Shown: positions 14,581 through 21,100 of the stretch, in pieces
How the letters are laid out: every line of letters starts with the position of its first letter
Position numbering within the stretch: position 1 is the first letter of the stretch
Source of the DNA: an uncultured Eubacterium sp.
GTDB lineage: Bacteria > Bacillota > Clostridia > Lachnospirales > Lachnospiraceae
Length of the DNA: 21,100 nt
Reading direction: 5' to 3'
NCBI GenBank assembly: GCA_905236735.1
Contig: CAJOOU010000202.1
Coordinates: 1-21,100, forward strand
The notes under the pieces: generated by a model
Database searches by the model: none
What the model saw: only the letters and a program-made list of their open reading frames with translations
Told to the model about the DNA's origin: nothing
Made by a program: the position numbers and the translations under genes

Positions 14581-15324
14581 TTAGTCAAGTTTTTCTCCAT
14601 CAAGCTGATGGAAATCGATTTTTTTGTATCTGGTCTCTCCGTTTACAACGTATTTGACCAGATAGTTAAGATTATCCCCATCATCACGCACACAGAGCAT
14701 GTACGAGCCATCCTGCTCCACATGTCCGAAAATAACCGGACAAACAGGAGCGTTCGGGGAAAATTCACCTTCGATCGGTTTTTTTAGTTTTACCTTTTTA
14801 CCGTTCATCTCTTCGCCTACGACAATGTCTATGAAGGTGCCTGTTTCTTTTTGAACTATCCCGTAATAAAATCTGGTAAGATTCACCCTTCTGTTCGGCG
14901 AAAATACCGTGATCACATTTTTCCTCGCATCATATTCCATGATGCCGGTAACGGGTCTGCCCGGATGGAGGGCCTCTACTGCTTCAAGTCCCGAAAGGCG
15001 GCCTGTCAGTGTAAGCAGTATGTCTTTGTGCCTATGGTTCTCTGACGGTATCAGGAACACATCTATAGCAGGTAATCTTTCATCAAGGTTTTCATAGTTC
15101 ACTTCAACTTCCTGCGGAACATATCCGTATACGTCAACCCGCATGGGACTGTTTTCCCTGCCGATATTTATGAAGATATAACAGCCTTCTCCGCGTTCAT
15201 GTGAGACTATCGGGGTATCACCTCTTAAAAACCTGATGTTTCTTTCATCCACAGGTGCGCCTGTCGGAGCATCTATCAGGCGGATCATAAGATCAAGCCT
15301 GCTGCGGATCTTTCCATCGTCCAC
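14581..15324 (-). CDS. Unrecognised beta-rich eCIS-cluster protein
   Basis: A 247-residue soluble protein that I do not recognise. Residues 10-90 read like a small beta-sandwich (LMIRLIDAPTGAPVDERNIR, GEGCYIFINIG, MRVDVYGYVPQEVEV), the look of carboxypeptidase-regulatory-like domains. A second part (about residues 100-247) is also strand-rich, with VTVFSPNRRVNLTRFYYGIV-like and YLVKYVVNGETRYKKI segments. No signal peptide or membrane segment is seen. The start is GTG at 15324, with AAGGGGTGA about ten bases upstream, six bases after the DUF4255 gene stop. Its place between the cap and tip genes suggests a structural or assembly part of the particle, but that is inference. Confidence 0.6.
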   Translation of the reverse strand: MDDGKIRSRLDLMIRLIDAPTGAPVDERNIRFLRGDTPIVSHERGEGCYIFINIGRENSPMRVDVYGYVPQEVEVNYENLDERLPAIDVFLIPSENHRHKDILLTLTGRLSGLEAVEALHPGRPVTGIMEYDARKNVITVFSPNRRVNLTRFYYGIVQKETGTFIDIVVGEEMNGKKVKLKKPIEGEFSPNAPVCPVIFGHVEQDGSYMLCVRDDGDNLNYLVKYVVNGETRYKKIDFHQLDGEKLD

Positions 15325-15330
15325 TTACAC

Positions 15331-15924
15331 TTATTCACCCCTTTCTTCGCCTGTAACATGCAAACCAAATTCCGCATCGACAACGCGTGGCGTGTCGATA
15401 ACGATCTCGCTGGATACATATACCGGTGCCGCTTTGTAAAACAAAGATATCTGGTAGGGCTTATTTATAGCGCTCCAGACCCTTACCTTTTCCTCCAGGC
15501 TTATCTTAGCCTGGGACAGCACAATGGGCGGCTCTTGGGTATCCAGCCAATTTTGCAGCTGATTGGGCAGTACGGAAGAATTATCCGATACTACCTGGGC
15601 GCATTTGCCTATGATCTTCTGGAAGTCCTGATCTTTGAGACCGGCCTGTCCGCCCGAATTGATAAAAACCATATAATATAAGCTGTACGGTTTGGGCGGA
15701 GGCGTAAGCTGAAGCTTGCCGCGTCTTACGGTTGGCGGCGGAGCTATGGTGTCTTCCTCTTTGATATCGTAAAGGTAAAGCCCCAAGATATAGTCAACGT
15801 CCTGCGACGCGGGGGATGATACCTCGATATTGTTAGGAGACGGTATAGGCTCCGGGCACATTCTGTCCCTAAGAACATTCAGTATGTAATTGCTTACATC
15901 GGAAATAATAGTATAATCTGCCAA
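15331..15924 (-). CDS. DUF4255 tail terminator/cap protein (Afp16/Pvc16-like)
   Basis: A 197-residue DUF4255 protein. The opening MADYTIISDVSNYILNVLRD and later YILGLYLYDIKEEDTI, TPPPKPYSLYYMVFINSGG and EKVRVWSAINKPYQISLFYK follow this family, which includes the N-terminal part of Afp16/Pvc16. In Afp, this protein ends tube polymerisation and caps the sheath at the far end. It has the DUF4255 domain alone with no added C-terminal domain. The start is TTG at 15924 with AGGGAGAG upstream; no ATG fits the conserved N-terminus. It is the first gene after the 128-base gap, and may open a transcription unit of structural genes. Confidence 0.88.
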   Translation of the reverse strand: MADYTIISDVSNYILNVLRDRMCPEPIPSPNNIEVSSPASQDVDYILGLYLYDIKEEDTIAPPPTVRRGKLQLTPPPKPYSLYYMVFINSGGQAGLKDQDFQKIIGKCAQVVSDNSSVLPNQLQNWLDTQEPPIVLSQAKISLEEKVRVWSAINKPYQISLFYKAAPVYVSSEIVIDTPRVVDAEFGLHVTGEERGE

Positions 15925-16052
15925 GACAACTCTCTCCCTCTAAGACCGGTTTGTAAAAAACATATAACAGATCAAGTCTCGGTCTTTAAACTCTCCCTCA
16001 GCTACTGTCTAAAAGATAGCAAAAACCGCGCAACAAAAGTGCAACTTGCATA
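15925..16052 (-). promoter_or_regulatory. Leader region before the structural genes, with an inverted repeat
   Basis: This 128-base gap holds a perfect seven-base inverted repeat, AAGACCG (15942-15948) and CGGTCTT (15980-15986), with 31 bases between. On the minus strand the spacer contains TGTTATATG, an extended -10-like element; the matching -35 (TTAAAG) is poor. No T-tailed terminator for the upstream gene is visible. A promoter or operator for the tail genes is plausible but unproven. Confidence 0.3.
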
Positions 16053-18560
16053 TCAGGTTATATTAGCAAATGCAATCAGGTCCTTCAGCTCTTCAAGAGT
16101 AAGATTATTTGCAATTGCCAAAAGTAACCCTGAAAACAGTTCTTCTTTTTCCTGTTTCTCCGTGGCAGCTTTTATCTTTGCATACTCTACTGCAATATAA
16201 GGCATTATCTTTTTTTTCTTTATCGCCCTTTTCAGAAATCCTATTACATCCCGATACGTTATTTTTTTTATTCCTCCCGCATATCCCTCAATTCCTGTAC
16301 GTTCAGCAAACGCATCCATAAATTTCCCTACTGACACATTTTCAACCATCTCCACGACCTCTTCCATGTCACTGCCGCTAAGCACAGATGGTACATTCAA
16401 CTTTTGAACAGATTCAGTTTGAGCCTGCTTTGACGCCTCAAGCTGCGGCATAGGAATATTGTTATCATCCAAAAACTTTTTAAATCCGTCGACATTATTA
16501 AAAGGAGACTTTCCCATATCGGAAAAGCCAAGCATTTGTGCTCCTCCGAATCCGGCGGAATTAGCTATGATCTTTCTGACAAGTTCTGCTCCCTTAAGAT
16601 CCTGCAGTTCCTTTTCAAATCCGGAAATGATTTCTTTTTGCTTTTTCCACACTTCAGGTAAAAGCTGCCCGGCTATCTTTATTTTCTCGCCTTCATCAGC
16701 TCCGGGATAATATACAATCATAAATGTGGATTCTGCCAATTGCTTAAGCCTTGAATCCCTGAGCGCATCTCCTGCATCATCACTCCAGAAAGATACCGCC
16801 TTCATTTTTTCATATGTCATACGCTCACCGAGCAGTGCGTCAAGAGCGCTGTCTTCGTTTTTCATAAATCCGCTTATATATTCCTGTTCGGTGGCTGTGC
16901 CAAAGGCAGCAATCCTTTCTTCGTTGCGGGCGCTTTGAGCCTCTGCAAGAGTCTCTCCCATAAGCCCGTATAAAGAATGTGCCTTATCTATTTCCGCGCC
17001 CTTTGCAAAAATCCTTAAAACCTTTTTCTTAAAAGCATCCTCAATTTCCTTTTTAAAGTCCGGATTATCTTTACTCATCTCAGTAACAAGAGGAAACGCC
17101 ATAAGAGTCGGCAAAAACTCATTTGTCACATTTTTTACAAGAGTCGGATTGGCTTTTTCCTCATCGCTCTTTTCATTAAAGCTTTCGTTTATTCTGGCAA
17201 CATATCTTCTCGCATCAGTACTATAGTCTTTCTGTAAGTTCTTTGCCAAAGTATACGGTGAATCAACTCTCTGCGAATGATGTCTGTGCGTCATTATAAT
17301 ACTCGAAGAATCCTCATCCTTAATATCCACTCCCGCAGTCTTTGCGATATCAACTGCAAAGCTGGTGCAGTTATACCCTATGATGGAATATGTACGCATA
17401 GAGCCTACGATACCTCTTATCTTGGCAGCCGCCCTAAGATAATTCGAATGACTTATGGTTGTTTCCTTTGCTATGGAGGCAGAGCCCGCTTTGTCCGGAT
17501 TCTGAACAAGTCCCGTAACTGCTCCGGCAATTCCGGATTTGGCAACAGGTACAAATCCAAAACTGTATTCTGATAGGTTTCGTCCTTTCTTTTTAGCTAT
17601 CATCTTTACTCCGGCATGACCTGTGCCCTCATCGTGGACATCCTGTCTTAGCACTCCGAGAAAGCTAACCATATTAGGGTCTTCCTGGGGATTATATTTC
17701 ATCCCCGCTTCCGCTGCTTCGGACTTGCCTATGGCCTCTATCTGCTTATATTCAGGCAGGGTCTTTGCAAATTTCATAAAAATCTCTTCCTCGGAAGGTT
17801 TTTTGAAAAAAAGTCCCTTTATCTTAGCCCACATGCCCTTTGTTTCTTTTGCATTAAACTGTTCAAACTCCTGGCTGTATCTTGCGGGCGGATGATCTAC
17901 CGCCAGACGCACGGCAAAAGAATCCGGCACATCTTCGGTAACTTCTATATCAGATTTGAATGACTGGCCGGCATCATAGTATTTATCCTTGTTTTCCATG
18001 TCTTGAATATCACCGCTTATACCCTGGGCAACAGCCATTCTGGAAGCATCTCCGGCTCTTTCGCTTTCAAAATCATTCTCTTTTGCAAGTTCTATCTGCT
18101 CATCAACCCTTGATACAAAATCTTCGTAGAGTTCGTTTTGAGTGTTTCTTTCTTTTTCCTCAAAATTTTCTTCAGGGTTATCATAATCTTCATCTTCATC
18201 CTCATCCATCTCATTTTGAGGCGCGTCTTTCTTGGCTTCATCTTCTCTTTTGGGTATTATTATTTTAAGTGAAAAAGGATCAAAATAAGATTTGTCCGTC
18301 TTTTCTCCGTCTTTATCAAGAGCTAAGATAGAGTCATTTTTCTCTTCCGCCTGCCTTGCTCCGAATCTTCCGGTTTTTGTGTGTTTGCTTTTGATATACC
18401 TAAAGAAACTGAATTTTTTGGCTTCGGATTTATTTTTGGCTATATAATCCGTTCTATCTCCATCATCTCTTCTTGCCTCAAGGATCTCTCTAAGAGTATC
18501 AATGTACTCAAGGTTTTCACTTTTTGTTTTAGCCATCAGGGAATCTTCAATTTTACCCAT
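16053..18560 (-). CDS. Putative eCIS cargo with permuted papain-like (NlpC/P60-type) Cys/His domain
   Basis: An 835-residue soluble protein without signal peptide or membrane segment. Residues 1 to about 160 are highly charged and low in complexity, including an acidic DEDEDEDYDNPEENFEEKE run. The central part contains GTGHAGVKMIAKKKGRNLSE with H315, then YSFGFVPV, and YSIIGYNCTSFAVDIAKTAG with C398. His before Cys in 'G-H-a' and 'Y-N-C-t-x-F-a' boxes is the layout of circularly permuted NlpC/P60 or LRAT-like papain folds, which act as peptidases, amidases or acyltransferases. The remaining 430 residues are mainly helical and not recognised. It lies between the ATPase and cap genes, where eCIS clusters often carry payloads; an assembly-related role is also possible. 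ATG at 18560 has GGGAGG six bases upstream, 15 bases after the ATPase stop. Confidence 0.6.
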   Translation of the reverse strand: MGKIEDSLMAKTKSENLEYIDTLREILEARRDDGDRTDYIAKNKSEAKKFSFFRYIKSKHTKTGRFGARQAEEKNDSILALDKDGEKTDKSYFDPFSLKIIIPKREDEAKKDAPQNEMDEDEDEDYDNPEENFEEKERNTQNELYEDFVSRVDEQIELAKENDFESERAGDASRMAVAQGISGDIQDMENKDKYYDAGQSFKSDIEVTEDVPDSFAVRLAVDHPPARYSQEFEQFNAKETKGMWAKIKGLFFKKPSEEEIFMKFAKTLPEYKQIEAIGKSEAAEAGMKYNPQEDPNMVSFLGVLRQDVHDEGTGHAGVKMIAKKKGRNLSEYSFGFVPVAKSGIAGAVTGLVQNPDKAGSASIAKETTISHSNYLRAAAKIRGIVGSMRTYSIIGYNCTSFAVDIAKTAGVDIKDEDSSSIIMTHRHHSQRVDSPYTLAKNLQKDYSTDARRYVARINESFNEKSDEEKANPTLVKNVTNEFLPTLMAFPLVTEMSKDNPDFKKEIEDAFKKKVLRIFAKGAEIDKAHSLYGLMGETLAEAQSARNEERIAAFGTATEQEYISGFMKNEDSALDALLGERMTYEKMKAVSFWSDDAGDALRDSRLKQLAESTFMIVYYPGADEGEKIKIAGQLLPEVWKKQKEIISGFEKELQDLKGAELVRKIIANSAGFGGAQMLGFSDMGKSPFNNVDGFKKFLDDNNIPMPQLEASKQAQTESVQKLNVPSVLSGSDMEEVVEMVENVSVGKFMDAFAERTGIEGYAGGIKKITYRDVIGFLKRAIKKKKIMPYIAVEYAKIKAATEKQEKEELFSGLLLAIANNLTLEELKDLIAFANIT

Positions 18561-18575
18561 AACATACCTCCCTTA

Positions 18576-20654
18576 TCAAAGCACCAGATACGAATACTCC
18601 CCAAACTCTGCTGCCGATACCAGCTTGCCGCTCTTTTCCTGATGATATTTGACTGCCTGCACCAGATGGGCATTAGAAAGCGGCGAGTTCTCCTTTGCAG
18701 CTATAAAAGCGGCGCTGTATAATATCTCCTTTATATCACTGCCCGAAAAATCAAATTTTTCCGCAAAAAACTTAAGGTCAAGGTCACTTTCTTTCGGCAT
18801 CTTATCCGGCAGAATATTTTCATAAAGTTCAAGCCTTCTTTTCGCATCCGGCCTTTCAAGATATACCGCATAATTAATCCTTCTGATAAATGCATCATCA
18901 AAATTGTTATAACGGTTTGTCGCCAAAAATGTAACTCCGTCAAACTGTTCTATTCTTTGCAAAAGAAAGGCTACTTCCGTATTTGCATGCTTGTCATTCG
19001 AGCTTGAAACCTCCGTCCTTTTGGCAAAAAGAGCATCTGCTTCATCAAAAAAAAGGATCACATTGCCGCCCGATGCGGCATCAAATATCCGTCCGATGTT
19101 TTTCTCCGTCTCGCCTATGTATTTATCAACGAGACGGCTTAGATCCACCCTGTATAACGCCATTCCGATCTCTCGCGCCATGACCTGCGCCGCCATGGTC
19201 TTGCCCGTGCCGGGAGGTCCGTATAGCAGCATGCTCACGCCTCTGCCGTAAGGTATTTTTTCTTCAAAGCCCCACTCACTGTCAACTATGCTCCTGTTCT
19301 TTATGCGGCTTACGAGAGTATCCATTATTTTTCTCTGTTTATCGTCTACCACAAGGTCATCCCTTGTAAACTTAAGAGGTATGCGCTCGCAAAGCTCATC
19401 AAGCTCTCCCGTGGTATGTGAAAGCACGGCCAGAGTAATATCTTCCGCGGTTATGGCCGTCCTTCTTTCGGAGGCAGCCAAAGAAAGTGCCTCGTTTACG
19501 CAAAGCCTTATCTCTCCCGGGGTTAAGCGGTATTTGGACGCAAGCTCTGCCGGCGATATATCTCCCGAAATATCACATTTCTCAAAAGCCTTCTCCCAAA
19601 GTATAAGCCTCTCCGATATCTCCGGTATGCCGAGGGATACCTTAAAAATATCGCAGGAGAGCCTCTCCTCCTTAAGAGAAATATCTTCTCCCGTGATTAT
19701 ATACATCCTGTCAGCTTCCGAAAAGCATATATTTATCGCTGACTCAAGGGCAGCGACTTCAAGATCACGCGTATCTTTAAGAACAAATCCCATTCCAAGC
19801 AGTCTGCACCTTATAAGTGCCTCATTAAGCAGACTAAAAGCGTTCTCTTTGCCTGAGGCCATAAGACTTCTTAAACTCAAGAAAAGTACGGGAAAGCCCT
19901 TTCTAAACGCATTTAAAGTAAAATCCTGCGCCATGCCACCTTCTTTTTCCTTTATCTGGATAAGCTCTTTTTCCGCATCCTTTGCATACAGATAATTTTT
20001 CAGTCCGATAAGTTCTTTTTTATAGACAAATACATCATCCTCTCCCCTGCCTTCATGCTGCTCGCATATGTTTTCAAGAGATTTGGGCAGTACATAGTCT
20101 CCCTTTATTACCGACAAAAGCTGACTGCTTGCGGTAAATGAAGCACCTATGCGGCTTGTATAATGCCTCGGAGGCTCTATATTAAAGAGGCCGCAGTTGG
20201 AGAGGTTGTTAAGCTGCCTTCTCATATCGAAAAGTTCTTCCTCGGCGGCTATCTGAGAGTAAAGGCTTTCCGCAAGGTCAAAGGTAGGGCCGGCAAGTCT
20301 CTCATCATCTGCAAGCTCGTCAAATATCTTCAGATATTTATTGTCCATCTCAGGAGCTATGGCAAGCAGAAGACAGAAAAACCCAAAACCTCTAAGACCG
20401 TACTCCCACGCAATATTTGTAATGGATATGCCATACTCCAAAGGCAGCTCTTCTCCCTGTGAGAGCATTGTCCGGTTGGAAAGAATCTGCTCTCCTTCTC
20501 TAAGCTGCTGCCTTATATGCTTCTCGTCATCATCCGACCTATATGCCTCCAGAAACATATCCATCCAGCAGATATAACAAACAGTCTCCTCCATGCCGTT
20601 TGCATAAGGCACCTGCCTTTTTTCTTCATCCACAAACTCCCTGAAATCAAGCAT
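18576..20654 (-). CDS. AAA+ ATPase (Afp15/Pvc15-like)
   Basis: A 692-residue ATPase found in nearly all eCIS clusters, thought to help assemble the particle or load cargo. The C-terminal AAA+ module has Walker A GPPGTGKT (residues 479-486), Walker B VILFFDEADALF (D537, E538), sensor 1 with N580 in FLATNRYNN, and an arginine pair R591-R592 in AFIRRINY. The segment GFEEKIPYGRGVSMLLYGPP ahead of Walker A and the C-terminal SGSDIKEILYSAAFIAAKEN lid fit the family. The N-terminal 400 residues hold a helical domain and a second, degenerate ATPase-like region without Walker motifs. The ATG at 20654 has GGGGGAG just upstream; an in-frame start at 20699 overlaps the previous gene by 35 bases and lacks a ribosome site. 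Confidence 0.92.
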   Translation of the reverse strand: MLDFREFVDEEKRQVPYANGMEETVCYICWMDMFLEAYRSDDDEKHIRQQLREGEQILSNRTMLSQGEELPLEYGISITNIAWEYGLRGFGFFCLLLAIAPEMDNKYLKIFDELADDERLAGPTFDLAESLYSQIAAEEELFDMRRQLNNLSNCGLFNIEPPRHYTSRIGASFTASSQLLSVIKGDYVLPKSLENICEQHEGRGEDDVFVYKKELIGLKNYLYAKDAEKELIQIKEKEGGMAQDFTLNAFRKGFPVLFLSLRSLMASGKENAFSLLNEALIRCRLLGMGFVLKDTRDLEVAALESAINICFSEADRMYIITGEDISLKEERLSCDIFKVSLGIPEISERLILWEKAFEKCDISGDISPAELASKYRLTPGEIRLCVNEALSLAASERRTAITAEDITLAVLSHTTGELDELCERIPLKFTRDDLVVDDKQRKIMDTLVSRIKNRSIVDSEWGFEEKIPYGRGVSMLLYGPPGTGKTMAAQVMAREIGMALYRVDLSRLVDKYIGETEKNIGRIFDAASGGNVILFFDEADALFAKRTEVSSSNDKHANTEVAFLLQRIEQFDGVTFLATNRYNNFDDAFIRRINYAVYLERPDAKRRLELYENILPDKMPKESDLDLKFFAEKFDFSGSDIKEILYSAAFIAAKENSPLSNAHLVQAVKYHQEKSGKLVSAAEFGEYSYLVL

Positions 20655-20664
20655 TTTCTCCCCC

Positions 20665-21100
20665 TTATCTTGACAAAAGCTCTTCCATCGCCTTTGCAAT
20701 CTTTTCTATTTCCGCATCCATACCGTTTGTTACAAGTATCGCCATATCAGTGCCTTTAATGTACTGCGCGCTGACGCCGAGATAAAGCTTTGCATCATCT
20801 TCGGTGATATAGGTATATTTATCGGCACTACTGCCTCTTATATATTTGTCCGTCTGTTCTACGGCCGCACTCGAAAGATAACCCTCTTTACCGTTATTTT
20901 TTTCCACCGTAAGCTCGCCTATAGTAAAGGTATAGCTTGCGCTGCCGCCGTTTATACCGCTCATCGTGGTCATATCGGCGCTGTTTTCCTGTACATATCT
21001 AAAGCCCGTAAGCCTTCTGTTCTTATCTACCGAGCCTAAGGATACATATTCTCTCGACAAGTCGCCCAAATACTGGCGATAAACAAGGCTGTTGCCGTTC
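20665..21100 (-). CDS. Unrecognised protein, C-terminal part
   Basis: The frame is open to the right window edge, so this is the last 144 codons of a longer gene. A TTG at 21069 could serve as start, but the upstream codons (reading NGNSLVYRQYLGDLSREYVS) remain open and coding-like and no ribosome site precedes the TTG. The visible product is soluble: a strand-rich part (ASYTFTIGELTVEKNNGKEG), then YLSSAAVEQTDKYIRGSSAD and a helical end (MDAEIEKIAKAMEELLSR). I do not recognise a family. The ATPase start follows its stop after ten bases, so it shares the operon. Confidence 0.6.
   Translation of the reverse strand, partial: NGNSLVYRQYLGDLSREYVSLGSVDKNRRLTGFRYVQENSADMTTMSGINGGSASYTFTIGELTVEKNNGKEGYLSSAAVEQTDKYIRGSSADKYTYITEDDAKLYLGVSAQYIKGTDMAILVTNGMDAEIEKIAKAMEELLSR

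Noticed and set aside
16010..16052. Possible terminator after the cargo gene around the GTTGC direct repeats and the TTTTTG run.
   Set aside because: The repeats are direct, not inverted, and no stem precedes the short T-run.
1..21100. Prophage interpretation.
   Set aside because: No head, packaging, integration or lysis gene is visible, and the Afp15-type ATPase and DUF4255 cap are eCIS markers.

Overview
The window is one continuous gene cluster, every gene on the minus strand, encoding an extracellular contractile injection system (eCIS): a headless, phage-tail-like particle of the Afp/PVC/MAC family. Strong AAAGGAG-type ribosome sites, several GTG and TTG starts, moderate GC and tight packing suggest a Gram-positive anaerobe, probably a clostridial (Lachnospiraceae-like) bacterium. 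The taxonomic guess is inference only.

In the direction of transcription (high to low coordinates): the 3' end of an unrecognised gene (20665-21100, cut by the window edge); an AAA+ ATPase of the Afp15/Pvc15 type (18576-20654); a large soluble protein with a permuted papain-like Cys/His domain, the best cargo candidate (16053-18560); a 128-bp gap that could hold a promoter; a DUF4255 tail-terminator protein (15331-15924); an unrecognised beta-rich protein (14581-15324); a DUF4280 PAAR-like tip (14181-14570); the sheath (12389-14143); the main tube protein (11862-12362); a 134-bp gap with a striking stem-loop; a tail assembly chaperone-like protein (11365-11727) and, in the -1 frame, a DUF6760-like domain with no standard start (11171-11386); a second tube protein with a long repetitive C-terminal tail (9867-11165); an 808-residue helical protein in tape-measure position (7434-9860); two tandem Afp7-like tube/baseplate adaptors (6585-7433 and 5709-6566); a gp27-like hub (4561-5712); a gp5-like spike (3728-4549); a gp25-like wedge protein (3254-3718); an Afp11/gp6-like wedge protein (259-3288); and the start of a second J-type wedge protein (1-246, cut by the window edge).

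Together these make nearly a whole particle. The tip is PAAR plus gp5-like spike on the gp27-like hub. The baseplate is gp25, the gp6-like proteins and the adaptors. The inner tube and contractile sheath form the trunk, the DUF4255 protein caps it, and the ATPase helps assembly. No capsid, terminase, portal, integrase, holin or endolysin gene is visible, which argues against an ordinary prophage. No stretch over 300 bases lacks a gene; the two largest gaps (15925-16052 and 11728-11861) are annotated. No RNA genes, CRISPR array, insertion sequence or attachment site was seen.

The most notable observations are a textbook-looking -1 frameshift site (A AAT TTT, 9-nt spacer, hairpin containing the stop codon) joining the tail assembly protein to a DUF6760-like domain; the permuted Cys/His cargo candidate; the tube protein with a W-x-F / K-x-G-x-G repeat tail; and the long interrupted stem-loop between tube and assembly genes.
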